Shown here one piece after another: positions 17,392 through 24,721 of a DNA stretch of 42,996 nt (position 1 is the stretch's first letter; each line of letters starts with the position of its first letter). The DNA is from Bacteroidales bacterium (lineage in GTDB: Bacteria > Bacteroidota > Bacteroidia > Bacteroidales > Paludibacteraceae). The stretch lies in contig JALFZG010000034.1 in the NCBI GenBank assembly GCA_022784645.1, positions 1 through 42,996 on the forward strand. The letters are read 5' to 3'. The notes below the pieces were generated by a model. It ran no database searches. It was not told the DNA's origin and saw nothing but the letters and a program-made list of their open reading frames with translations. Position numbers and translations under genes: made by a program.

Positions 17392-18870
17392 ATGATAATA
17401 AACAACCCGCTTCTTGAAGATAAAACCCTCCACTTGGTGGGCGAGGAGGCCGATAAATTGGGCCTCGAATGCTACGTGATTGGCGGCTGGGTGCGCGACC
17501 TCTTTCTGCATCGCCCGAGCAAGGATATCGACGTAGTTGTGGTCGGTTCGGGAATATCGTTGGCCGAGGCTGTACATAAGCGGCTTCGAGGCTCCCATCT
17601 TTCTGTATTCCGCAATTTCGGTACAGCACAAGTGAAGCGAGGCGAGATGGAACTGGAGTTTGTAGGCGCACGAAAAGAGTCGTATCATCGAGAGAGCCGA
17701 AACCCCATCGTAGAGGATGGCACATTGGAAGACGATCAGAATCGCCGGGATTTCACCATCAACGCCCTCGCCATCTGTCTCAATAAAGATCGCTATGGGC
17801 TCCTGCTCGACCCCTTCGGTGGAATGGAGGATATGGAGCAATGCATTATCCGAACGCCCCTCGACCCCGATATCACTTTCTCCGATGACCCTCTGCGCAT
17901 GATGCGAGGAATACGCTTTGCCTGTCAGCTCGGTTTTTATCTCAATCTCTCTACGTTTGAAGCCATCGAGCGAAACAAAGAGCGCATCCATATCATCTCC
18001 AAAGAGCGCATTGCTGACGAGCTCAATAAAATCATGCTCTCGCGCAAACCATCCGTAGGATGGAAACTGCTCGATAAGACCGGTTTATTGGATATCATCT
18101 TCCCGGAAATGGCGGCCTTGAAAGGGGTGGAGACGGTAGATGGACGCGGACACAAAGACAATTTCAACCACACGTTGCAAGTGCTCGATACCGTAGCCGA
18201 AAAAACGACCCTGAGCACTTATACGCCTTCTAACCCGGATATGAGCGAGAAGGAAGTGCTCGACCATATCCTTTGGCTCCGGTGGGCGGCTTTGCTGCAT
18301 GATATTGGCAAACCCAAATCCAAGAAATGGGAGCCGGGTATTGGTTGGACCTTCCGAAATCATAATTACCTCGGACAACGCATGATCCCGAAGATTTTCG
18401 CCCGCATGAAGCTGCCGCAAAACGAGAAGATGACTTATGTGCAGAAACTCGTTGACTTGCACATGCGTCCCATCGCGCTCATCGAAGATACCGTCACGGA
18501 TTCAGCTGTTCGCCGTCTGCTTTTTGAGGCAGGCAATGATATCGACGACCTCATGATTCTCTGTGATGCCGACATCACCTCCAAAAACGAGGAGAAAGTG
18601 CGCCGATTCCGCGCCAACTACGAGCTCGTAAGGAAGAAGATGGTGGAACTTGAAGAACGCGACCGCATTCGCAATTTCCAACCACCCATCATGGGCGAGG
18701 AGATCATGCAGACGCTTCACCTTGCGCCTTGCAGAGAGGTAGGAACCATCAAGATGGCCATCAAAGATGCTATCCTCGATGGTATCATTCCCAACGAATA
18801 CGAGCCCGCGCGACAATTCATGCTCCAGAAAGCTCAAGAGATGGGCATTGCTATTCCGAAGGAAGAATAA
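17392..18870 (+). CDS. cca: CCA tRNA nucleotidyltransferase / poly(A) polymerase family with HD domain
   Basis: The 492-residue protein has the class II nucleotidyltransferase head: GGWVRD (about 32-37), the metal-binding DIDVVVVG (about 46-52), RRDFTINALAI (about 119-129) and FSDDPLRMMRGIRFACQLGF (about 163-182). A C-terminal HD phosphohydrolase domain follows with LLHDIGKPK (His303, Asp304) and DLHMRP. It adds or repairs the 3' CCA end of tRNA. The HD domain probably removes phosphates from cyclic or 3' ends. The start at 17392 is supported by the upstream noncoding sequence, where TAATTTTG occurs at 17367-17374. It leads the run cca-prmC-recX. Confidence 0.93.
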   Translation: MIINNPLLEDKTLHLVGEEADKLGLECYVIGGWVRDLFLHRPSKDIDVVVVGSGISLAEAVHKRLRGSHLSVFRNFGTAQVKRGEMELEFVGARKESYHRESRNPIVEDGTLEDDQNRRDFTINALAICLNKDRYGLLLDPFGGMEDMEQCIIRTPLDPDITFSDDPLRMMRGIRFACQLGFYLNLSTFEAIERNKERIHIISKERIADELNKIMLSRKPSVGWKLLDKTGLLDIIFPEMAALKGVETVDGRGHKDNFNHTLQVLDTVAEKTTLSTYTPSNPDMSEKEVLDHILWLRWAALLHDIGKPKSKKWEPGIGWTFRNHNYLGQRMIPKIFARMKLPQNEKMTYVQKLVDLHMRPIALIEDTVTDSAVRRLLFEAGNDIDDLMILCDADITSKNEEKVRRFRANYELVRKKMVELEERDRIRNFQPPIMGEEIMQTLHLAPCREVGTIKMAIKDAILDGIIPNEYEPARQFMLQKAQEMGIAIPKEE

Positions 18871-18944
18871 GAGTTAAAGAGACTAAGAGTCGAAGAGTCA
18901 AAGAGACTAAGAGTCGAAAAGACTGAAAGACTGAAAGACTGAAA
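18871..18944. repeat. Purine-rich tandem repeats before prmC
   Basis: A 24-bp unit (18871-18894) recurs at 18895-18918 with one difference, then GACTGAAA is repeated three times (18921-18944). The block fills the whole gap between the cca stop and the prmC ATG, so it forms the translation initiation region of prmC. Confidence 0.85.
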
Positions 18945-18948
18945 GGAT

Positions 18949-19743
18949 ATGGATAAAGCAGCGGTAATAGAAGCGCTAACACCCATGTACGGTCGCAGAG
19001 AAGCGATAGCGATAGCGGAGTGGATAGCCGAAGAGCCGGAGGAGGCATACGATCTCCGTGAGGTGATTGCCCGTTTGCTGAAAAATGAGCCTTTGCAGTA
19101 TATCTTCGGACATACAGATTGGCGAGGCTTGCGGCTGGAGCTTTCGGCTGATACACTCATTCCCCGGCCGGAGACCTCAGAGCTTGTAGATGAGGTACTG
19201 CGTTTGTATACCACCAAGGCGCTCCAAGGGCCGGTGCTGGATATCTGTACGGGCTCGGGCTGTATTCCCATCGCATTGGGGAAGAAACAGCCTGCTATGC
19301 CACTCTTCGCTTGCGACATAGCCGAGGGAGCGCTCAAAGTGGCAGTGCGTAATGCCAAAAATAATAACGTATTGATTCGATTCTTCAAGCAAGATATCCT
19401 GTCGCCCGATGCAGCGGATACCATCCGCGAGAAAACGGGATGCGAAGCATTTGATATCATCGTGGCGAACCCACCTTATATCTGCCAAGCAGAACGAGCC
19501 GAGATGGATGCCAATGTATTAGAATACGAACCAGCATTGGCGCTTTTCGTGCCCGATACCGATCCACTGCTTTTCTATCGAGCCATCGCCCGCCTCCATC
19601 TGGCACCTATCCTATGCTTCGAGATCAACCGCCGATTCGGCAGACACACAGCAGAATTACTCCAACAAGAGGGCTATCCGAATACCCATATCCTCACCGA
19701 TATGTTTGGAGAACAACGTATCCTAATCGCATCACAATCATGA
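18949..19743 (+). CDS. prmC: Release factor glutamine methyltransferase PrmC
   Basis: The 264-residue protein has the PrmC/HemK layout: an N-terminal helical domain with LLKNEPLQYIFGHTDWRGL, the linker LIPRPETSELVDEVL, the SAM-binding VLDICTGSGCIPIALGK (about 98-114), and the glutamine-binding NPPYI at residues 174-178. It methylates the GGQ glutamine of peptide release factors RF1 and RF2 using SAM. The stop codon overlaps the recX start (ATGA, 19740-19743), indicating translational coupling. The upstream gap is made of purine-rich tandem repeats. Confidence 0.95.
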   Translation: MDKAAVIEALTPMYGRREAIAIAEWIAEEPEEAYDLREVIARLLKNEPLQYIFGHTDWRGLRLELSADTLIPRPETSELVDEVLRLYTTKALQGPVLDICTGSGCIPIALGKKQPAMPLFACDIAEGALKVAVRNAKNNNVLIRFFKQDILSPDAADTIREKTGCEAFDIIVANPPYICQAERAEMDANVLEYEPALALFVPDTDPLLFYRAIARLHLAPILCFEINRRFGRHTAELLQQEGYPNTHILTDMFGEQRILIASQS

Positions 19744-20192
19744 ATCCACTTCTCAATAAAGCAGCGGCATATTGTGCGGCCGCCGAACACTGCCGTTCCG
19801 AGGTGCAAACCAAACTCCTTCAATGGGGCGCTTCTGCCGGCCAAGTAGGCGATATTCTTGACCAACTGGAAGATCAGGGGTTTATTTCCGAATCGCGTTA
19901 TTGCGCAGCTTTCGTCAACGATAAGATTCGTTTTCAGGGTTGGGGCAAAGAAAAAATCCGCATGGCACTCAAGCAAAAACGGCTGCCCACTTCGCTCATC
20001 GAAGAGGCCATTGATGCTTTCCCGCAGGAAGAGTATGAAGAACAGATGCATTCCATCATTGCTCGCAAAGCAGCCTCCTTATCCGATTCCGATCCCTATC
20101 TTCGTCAAGCCAAACTGGCTCGCTTTCTCGCCTCCCGCGGTTTCTCATATTCCGACGCAGCTGATGCTATCTCTTCCATCCTCAATTTATAA
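19740..20192 (+). CDS. recX: RecX family regulatory protein
   Basis: An upstream start at 19614 would overlap prmC extensively; ATG at 19740 (MNPLLNKAAAYCAAAEHC) shares ATGA with the prmC stop and gives a 150-residue protein, the usual length. It shows three-helix RecX repeats: CRSEVQTKLLQWG, ILDQLEDQGFISESRYCAAFVNDKI, RFQGWGKEKIRMALKQKRLP, then ARFLASRGFSYSDAADAI at the end. RecX binds RecA filaments and limits recombination. It ends the cca-prmC-recX run and is followed by a repeat-rich noncoding stretch and a terminator. Confidence 0.92.
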   Translation: MNPLLNKAAAYCAAAEHCRSEVQTKLLQWGASAGQVGDILDQLEDQGFISESRYCAAFVNDKIRFQGWGKEKIRMALKQKRLPTSLIEEAIDAFPQEEYEEQMHSIIARKAASLSDSDPYLRQAKLARFLASRGFSYSDAADAISSILNL

Positions 20193-20200
20193 AAAACGGC

Positions 20201-20440
20201 TCTGCAACCATCTGCAACCATCTGGAACGCGCGAAGCGCAATTGGAACGGCCTTTGACCCTGGAACGCCCTCTGGGCTACTGGAACCATCTGGAACTATT
20301 TGGAACGCCCTCCGGGCTACTGGAACGCGCGAAGCGCTCTGGAACGCCCGCAGAGCTATTTTGTATTGTTCGTTAGCAGGAGATATTATCTCCGTCCTAT
20401 TCTCCTCTGGAACGCCCTCCGGCCCTGGAACGCTGCAGGC
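20201..20440. repeat. TGGAACG palindrome array, copy A
   Basis: Two 10-bp units (TCTGCAACCA, 20201-20220) are followed by units beginning TGGAACG at 20223, 20243, 20261, 20301, 20321 and 20340, mostly 18-20 bp, plus two half units of 10 bp (20281, 20291). Each full unit carries a short palindrome such as GCGCGAAGCGC or GCCCTCCGGGC. A diverged continuation lies at 20407-20440 after a 45-bp interruption whose sequence is shared with copy B. Confidence 0.85.
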
Positions 20441-20536
20441 TTCTTGCGGCTACACGTGCACGTGTGTGCGATGGAAACGCAAAAAATCACAAGTGTCAAA
20501 AATACAAAATTTTGCAAGTACGAGGTGGAAACAATT

Positions 20537-20584
20537 GCAGGTACGAGGAGGTTGCAAAATCAACCTCCTCATACCTGCTTTTTT
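20537..20584 (+). terminator. Strong Rho-independent terminator
   Basis: An 18-bp stem with one mismatch (20537-20554 with 20561-20578) and a 6-nt loop is followed by six T. It is about 345 bases past recX, the only upstream gene on this strand. Part of the left arm (TACGAGG) is repeated just upstream at 20519, which could allow an alternative fold. Confidence 0.85.
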
Positions 20585-20661
20585 ATAGGGCCTCTTAGAG
20601 GAAAAATTTCGAGCCCTTTCGCCTGCATACGTGTCTATCTTTTCTCCGTAAGCGAATAGCG

Positions 20662-20888
20662 AAAATGTTAAATGTTAAATGTTAAATGTTAAATTTAAAC
20701 ATTTTGCAATTTTCGCTTATACTGCTTTTTCTTCTCTCTATAAGGTAATTCTTTAATATAATACGCGCGCGATCTACATTATTTTTATTCGATATATGAA
20801 TAGCAACCGTATATGGCATATTGGATATAATCCGCCTAATGCACAATCTGAAAAAACTTTATTTTTAACATTTAACATTTAACATTTT
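20662..20888. repeat. Inverted repeat pair built from ATGTTAAA units
   Basis: Bases 20662-20685 are exactly inverted at 20865-20888 (24 bp), and the left arm carries one extra ATGTTAAA unit. Outside both arms is AGCG. The enclosed 179 bp is AT-rich and noncoding. The shape resembles a small non-autonomous element, but no target duplication or transposase match is evident. Confidence 0.65.
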
Positions 20889-21039
20889 GCCGCTTCGCTG
20901 CAAGTTTGCTGCATTCTGCTGCTAATTCGCCGCTAATTCGCTATAAATTCGCTTCTTCTTCGCTTCGGATTCGTTTGCTCTCCGTTTTTTTCCGTTTGTT
21001 TCCGTTTGTTTTCCGTTGTGGAACGGAGAAAAAACGAAT

Positions 21040-21116
21040 GTAGAACAAATGTACAACGAATGTAGAGCGAGAGTAGAACGGAGATCGAACGGAGAATGAA
21101 CGGAGGTTGAACGGAG
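21040..21116. repeat. Seven tandem 11-bp repeats
   Basis: Seven head-to-tail units from GTAGAACAAAT to GTTGAACGGAG, converging on the consensus NNNGAACGGAG. The period is exact (21040, 21051, 21062, 21073, 21084, 21095, 21106). Confidence 0.88.
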
Positions 21117-21226
21117 AAACTGTGTCTGGGCCCGTGACGAACAGCTTGTACGTTCTGCTTATCCCCGAGCGTTCCTGCTCGATTTCGGGTACAAAGGTAC
21201 TGCTTTTTTGAATACCGGTTACCACT

Positions 21227-21276
21227 TAATGCCGGATAGTAACAGATAATGCCAGATAATGACGGATAATGACGGA
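21227..21276. repeat. Five tandem 10-bp repeats
   Basis: Units TAATGCCGGA, TAGTAACAGA, TAATGCCAGA, TAATGACGGA and TAATGACGGA abut the broken 5' edge of the YhcG fragment. They precede its first in-frame ATG at 21269 only by chance overlap. Confidence 0.85.
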
Positions 21277-21592
21277 TAAGCTGCTTAACACTGAATACCG
21301 CTTTTATGGGGGGGGCAGTCGTTCCAACCTCACATATATGCGTAAGTTCTATCTTGCATTCCCAAAATGTGAGACGATTTCTCACAAATTGACATGGAGC
21401 CATTATTTCGAACTTCTCAAATGTGATGATTCTCTCGAAATGCAGTTCTACATGGTGCAGGCCATCAATGAAGGATGGAAGGTAAAAGAACTGAAAAGAC
21501 AAATCAATAGTTCCCTCTTTCAGCGTCTTGCATTGAGCACGGACAAAGAAGAACTTCAGGCGCAGCTCAATTACATCCTTGACAATCAGTAA
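21269..21592 (+). pseudogene. YhcG/DUF1016 fragment, second half of the N-terminal domain
   Basis: From about codon 17 the frame reads SNLTYMRKFYLAFP, then LTWSHYFELLKCDDSLEMQF, WKVKELKRQINSSLFQRLAL and STDKEEL, which matches the latter half of the YhcG N-terminal (DUF1016) domain. YhcG proteins continue into a PDDEXK-type nuclease domain, absent here because a stop follows within about 20 codons. The beginning of the domain is missing too: before SNL there are eight G in a row and a 10-bp repeat tract. The missing first half is found 400 bp further on, at 22007-22240. This is a broken piece, unless the 107-residue frame has been adapted to a new role. Confidence 0.75.
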
Positions 21593-21868
21593 CCCTATGA
21601 CACAACGATACGATATATAAGGATAGTGGGGTGCAATGGCTCAGGGAAATTCCGGGGCATTGGGGAAATCAGAACAGAATAAGTCCTGTTCTTGCAAATA
21701 GTAATCACATCCCTCAGCTTTCCGCTCTTCTTTTGCTCTTGCTTTTTACACATTTACAAAAATTGGTAGTTTAGGGTCGACCCTAATTGGTATGCTCTCT
21801 TGCGGCCCTTGTATTGTTTGTTGGCAGGACGGGATAAATCCCTATATTATCTCCGTCCTATTATCCTC

Positions 21869-21920
21869 TGGAACGCCCTCAGGGCTACTGGCACGCCGCT
21901 CCGCACCCTCTGGAACCGAG
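21869..21920. repeat. TGGAACG palindrome array, copy B
   Basis: Two 20-bp units (21869-21888 and 21889-21908, the second diverged) and a partial third. The preceding 50 bases match the interruption within copy A, so arrays A and B are related as a larger dispersed repeat. Confidence 0.75.
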
Positions 21921-21958
21921 CTAAAAATTCTCTTTTTTGCATTTTCTTCTTAATTTAC

Positions 21959-21989
21959 TTTGCAATTCCAAAAAAAAAGTGTATCTTTG
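21959..21989 (+). promoter_or_regulatory. Consensus promoter before the YhcG N-fragment
   Basis: TTTG at 21959-21962 and TATCTTTG at 21982-21989 are separated by 19 bp. Transcription would start near 21994, about a dozen bases before the ATG at 22007. Confidence 0.8.
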
Positions 21990-22006
21990 CGCCAAATTTC
22001 AGAAGA

Positions 22007-22240
22007 ATGTTAGTTCGCAAGGAAAACGAGATTATAGCAGATTCTACTTTCCAAGCAATCCTGCAAGGAGTAGTTGAGATTATTGAGCATTCCCGCCAAA
22101 GCATTGCTGTTTATGTCAATCAAGAGATAACGATGATGCATTGGCATGTTGGAACATTCGTGTTGCAACAAATCAATTACGAAGATAAAGCAGAATATGG
22201 CAAAAAGATTGTGGCGACACTGTCGCAACTAAACAACTAA
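22007..22240 (+). pseudogene. YhcG/DUF1016 fragment, first half of the N-terminal domain
   Basis: ATG at 22007 (MLVRKENEI) lies just after a consensus promoter; an in-frame start at 21800 would begin inside repeats. The 77 residues read ILQGVVEIIEHSRQSIAVYV, then MMHWHVGTFVLQQI and EDKAEYGKKIVATLSQLNN-stop. This is the start of the DUF1016/YhcG N-terminal domain, cut right where the other fragment (21269-21592) begins its match. The promoter is intact, so a truncated 77-residue protein may still be made. Confidence 0.78.
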
Positions 22241-22393
22241 CAACCACCCACCTATGATAAAAAACGAATAATAGGCAACATACATAAATAGTCGTTCCTT
22301 AATTTTTACCTTTGGTCCGTAACCTGGAACATAGGCTGATATAGGTAGTTTAAAATTGTCATCCAATATACTAAATTTCAGTATCAACTAATT

Positions 22394-22490
22394 AATCCCA
22401 CCGCTTATGCGATGGGATTTTCTTATTTCTACTCAGCAGAATTTATTCGTCATTTTCGGGGCCCCCAAAGAGCTCTGCTCGAATGGGGAG
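22394..22490 (-). pseudogene. Relic of a smalltalk-like gene end with its hairpin
   Basis: On the minus strand, 22451-22434 is identical over 18 bases to 935-952, the last codons and 3' flank of the 52-aa gene. The short frame before it reads FGGPENDE-stop, comparable with DPEGDE-stop. Downstream, 22419-22394 repeats the hairpin of 964-995 with the loop changed from GAAA to ATAA. No start codon or hydrophobic helix remains. Confidence 0.65.
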
Positions 22491-22563
22491 AGGAAGAATG
22501 ACGGAGCGCTTATTTCGATTCATCGAAATCCGTTAGCGAAGTCCCTTCTGACGATAGGGATCT

Positions 22564-22760
22564 TGGAACGCCCGCAGGGCTACTGGAACGCGCGAAGCGC
22601 TCTGGAACGCCCGAAGGGCTACTGGAACGCGCAAAGCGCAATTGGAACGCCCGAAGGGCTACTGGAACGCGCAAAGCGCAATTGGAACGCCCGCAGGCTA
22701 TTGGAACGCCCGAAGCGCTCTGGAACGCCCGAAGGGCTACTGGAACACCGCGCAGCACCA
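22564..22760. repeat. TGGAACG palindrome array, copy C
   Basis: Nine units of 19-20 bp (starting 22564, 22584, 22603, 22623, 22643, 22663, 22683, 22702, 22721) and a degenerate tenth. Two unit types largely alternate: TGGAACGCCCGAAGGGCTAC, and TGGAACGCGCRAAGCGC with CAAT or TC. Each holds a palindrome with a 4-bp GC stem and a 3-nt GAA, GCA or AAA loop, so compensatory changes keep the stem (GCCC/GGGC versus GCGC/GCGC). Confidence 0.9.
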
Positions 22761-22842
22761 TACCCTTACTCTAAAATGTGTGAACTTTGTGAACTTTGTG
22801 AACTTTTGGAAAGAAAAATCCCCACAAAGCACCCGATAATAC

Positions 22843-24531
22843 CTATCTCTTTTCCCTAAGCGACTGAATCCACTCATCGAAATCCAATTTCGGATTGCCA
22901 ATGCGGTTCTTAATGAACTGTCGGCGATTCCAGATGGTTCGGTCTGTCGTGCCGAAAATGTAGCCTATATCGTTGACGTTCAGTCCCAAAACTGATAGTG
23001 CAATGAATAGCAGGTCTTTTTCGGTGAGGCTGGGGTACTTTTTTTTCAGTTCACATAAGAGATTGCCATATATTGCTTGAAATTCTGAAATCAGTTTGCC
23101 GCTGTTCGCTCCGTTGATAAATGTATTTTCCTCCAGCCACTCTGCTAAGCAATCGCCGGACTTCTGTACATGGGTTTTGAGAGCATCCGGGCTACCAGCC
23201 AATTTTCTTGACAACTCAATTCTATTCTTCAAAGAATCGCGCAACATCACGCGTCTTAATTCCAATTCCATGTTAAGACGATCTATTTCCTTGTTGGCTT
23301 GTTCTTCAGCGGCTTGTGCTTTTAACTTATCTATCTCATGCGCCTGCGCCTGTGCGCGCTCGTGCACTTTTTGTAAATAAAAGATGTAGAAAGCAGACAA
23401 GATGACAATGATCAGTATGGATATAATTATACCAATTGTTATCCATAGATGCTGCTTGTCAATTGTTAACTCAAGATTCTTATTTTTTTCTTGTTCTACA
23501 TCATACATTCTTGATATGGTATAGGTCCTTGCTTTTCCATCCCTGTATATTTGTTCTGTCTGATTCTGATATAACTTTTCCATCTGACTGAATGCTTGAG
23601 CAGAATGACCATTGAGATGCATTTGCCTACTTTGCAAGTAATGGAATCTGTCTTTACTCCATGATGAGTTTACGGAATCACAAGCAAAGATATTCAAATA
23701 ACGTGCAGACTCTTCTATTTGCTGATTATTCTGGAGGTATTCTACTACGTAATGAGCATAATACGAGTCATGATAGTTATCAGTAAGATTTTTTGCATAT
23801 AAATACAGATTCAAGCTATCGATGCTTGTGTTATGGATTTCTTCTTGAATGAGAATCTCGTAATACAACAACGAATCATTCAAATTCGTTGCAATTTCTA
23901 ATGCGTCAAGATAATAATGATGAGAAATGGAATCATTAAATTCAGAATGCGTTCTTGCTATGTAATAGTAGCAGCAAGCCATTCGGTAAGGATCATTAAT
24001 TATCGAAGCATAGTTCAAAGCCTTTTTGTAATAATCATTAGCTATATGAAACAAATACTCGGTCTCGAATAATTTTCCTTCTAAGAAGTAAATCATACAT
24101 TTATACGGCAGGGAATCTGGCAGATAAGCCATTCTGCTCTCTGCCTCTTTTAACGACACCATCGCATCATAAAATTGCGATTGCGAAAAATACTCGAGTC
24201 CTTGTACATAATACGCCCGAGCTGCATAAGATTGTAATCCTCGCTGGTTATAATAATCTATTACCATCATCATTACTGAATCAGGCGAACCACTCCTGTT
24301 TAATCTGGAATTAGCCAGTTCGGACAACAGATACCAATGCATTTTCTCGGTCATATCCAGCTTTTCTGGACTAAAAATTGCCAAAGAATCTAACGCATCG
24401 CTTGGATTACTCCAAATTTGTGATTCTGACTTATCAAAATCCAAACAATTACTTACCAGCTCATTTTCATAACATCCTGCTAATGAGCAGATTAAGAAAA
24501 ATGCAGTTACTAGTTTATATACTTGATTCAT
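22843..24531 (-). CDS. TPR lipoprotein regulator with C-terminal HTH
   Basis: The 562-residue protein starts with a lipoprotein signal (lipobox SLAGC, Cys20), then helical TPR-like repeats up to about residue 350 (for example SYAARAYYVQGLEYFSQSQF), one transmembrane helix (about 370-395), a basic/acidic coiled coil (about 396-455) and a cytoplasmic end with SLTEKDLLFIALSVLGLN and VNDIGYIFGTTDRTIWNRR, a LuxR-like helix-turn-helix. This is a common Bacteroidota one-component regulator that senses outside the membrane and acts on DNA inside. It is divergent from the DUF3244-C25 run and is the obvious candidate to control it, perhaps through the palindrome at 24562-24579. The target is inferred. 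Confidence 0.85.
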   Translation of the reverse strand: MNQVYKLVTAFFLICSLAGCYENELVSNCLDFDKSESQIWSNPSDALDSLAIFSPEKLDMTEKMHWYLLSELANSRLNRSGSPDSVMMMVIDYYNQRGLQSYAARAYYVQGLEYFSQSQFYDAMVSLKEAESRMAYLPDSLPYKCMIYFLEGKLFETEYLFHIANDYYKKALNYASIINDPYRMACCYYYIARTHSEFNDSISHHYYLDALEIATNLNDSLLYYEILIQEEIHNTSIDSLNLYLYAKNLTDNYHDSYYAHYVVEYLQNNQQIEESARYLNIFACDSVNSSWSKDRFHYLQSRQMHLNGHSAQAFSQMEKLYQNQTEQIYRDGKARTYTISRMYDVEQEKNKNLELTIDKQHLWITIGIIISILIIVILSAFYIFYLQKVHERAQAQAHEIDKLKAQAAEEQANKEIDRLNMELELRRVMLRDSLKNRIELSRKLAGSPDALKTHVQKSGDCLAEWLEENTFINGANSGKLISEFQAIYGNLLCELKKKYPSLTEKDLLFIALSVLGLNVNDIGYIFGTTDRTIWNRRQFIKNRIGNPKLDFDEWIQSLREKR

Positions 24532-24561
24532 ATAGTAAGAAATTTTTTTTTGTTAAAATAC

Positions 24562-24579
24562 CATATTGTATACAATATG
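24562..24579. promoter_or_regulatory. 18-bp perfect palindrome, possible operator
   Basis: CATATTGTATACAATATG reads the same on both strands. It lies between the divergent TPR regulator (start 24531) and the DUF3244 promoter (from 24628). Its size and symmetry suit a dimeric regulator; which protein binds is unknown. Confidence 0.55.
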
Positions 24580-24627
24580 AATTGCGCAAAAAGGGGCTTT
24601 TTTTGAGCAAAGTAGTAAGTAATAAAT

Positions 24628-24658
24628 TTTGATATTCAAAATATTTTTTCTAACTTTG
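24628..24658 (+). promoter_or_regulatory. Consensus promoter of the DUF3244-C25 run
   Basis: TTTG (24628-24631) and TAACTTTG (24651-24658) are 19 bp apart, a near-perfect match. Transcription would start near 24663, giving a leader of about 60 nt to the ATG at 24722. Confidence 0.85.
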
Positions 24659-24721
24659 CGGCGGCAAAAGTACAAAAAAATCTGCAATCAACCAAATATT
24701 AACTTAAAAAAATGATGAAAA

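Larger units (their letters stand above)
20193..21268. other. Repeat-rich noncoding stretch after recX
   Basis: About 1.1 kb without a credible gene. It contains, in order: the first TGGAACG array, a strong terminator, a 24-bp inverted repeat pair enclosing 179 bp, tandem TCCGTTTG-like repeats (about 20980-21015), seven 11-bp units and five 10-bp units. Apparent reading frames here (for example at 20300, 20361 and on the minus strand at 21502) are products of the repeats and are not called. Confidence 0.7.
21593..22006. other. Noncoding stretch between the two YhcG fragments
   Basis: About 410 bases without a credible gene. It includes a segment (about 21815-21890) homologous to 20361-20420 (TATTATCTCCGTCCTATT then TCCTCTGGAACGCCCT), a short TGGAACG array and the promoter of the second YhcG fragment. 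No trace of the PDDEXK nuclease domain is seen. Confidence 0.6.
22241..22842. other. Noncoding stretch with repeat array and smalltalk relic
   Basis: About 600 bases between the YhcG fragment and the TPR regulator. It contains a minus-strand relic of the smalltalk gene end (22394-22490), the largest TGGAACG array (22564-22760) and three short copies of TGTGAACTT (about 22780-22806). Frames of 65-150 codons here follow the repeat period and are not called. Confidence 0.65.

Noticed and set aside
16679..17725. Long 348-aa version of the DUF4294 protein
   Set aside because: The extension overlaps the divergent cca gene and lacks family similarity; ATG at 17287 gives a proper signal peptide.
21308..21315. 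Eight-G tract as a phase-variation switch for YhcG
   Set aside because: The domain is already missing both its start and its nuclease end, so slippage could not restore an active protein here.
20933..21502. 189-codon minus-strand frame
   Set aside because: It overlaps the YhcG fragment and the 10- and 11-bp tandem repeats; its sequence reflects the repeats (FVLHSFFLRS-type).
20201..22760. Regular repeats suggesting a CRISPR array
   Set aside because: Units are contiguous with no unique spacers of constant length, repeat units vary, and no cas gene is present.
20300..22859. Reading frames of 65-150 codons in the repeat arrays (repeating ERPKGYWN-like residues)
   Set aside because: The peptide pattern is just the 20-bp unit read in three frames; no start context, family or composition supports a gene.
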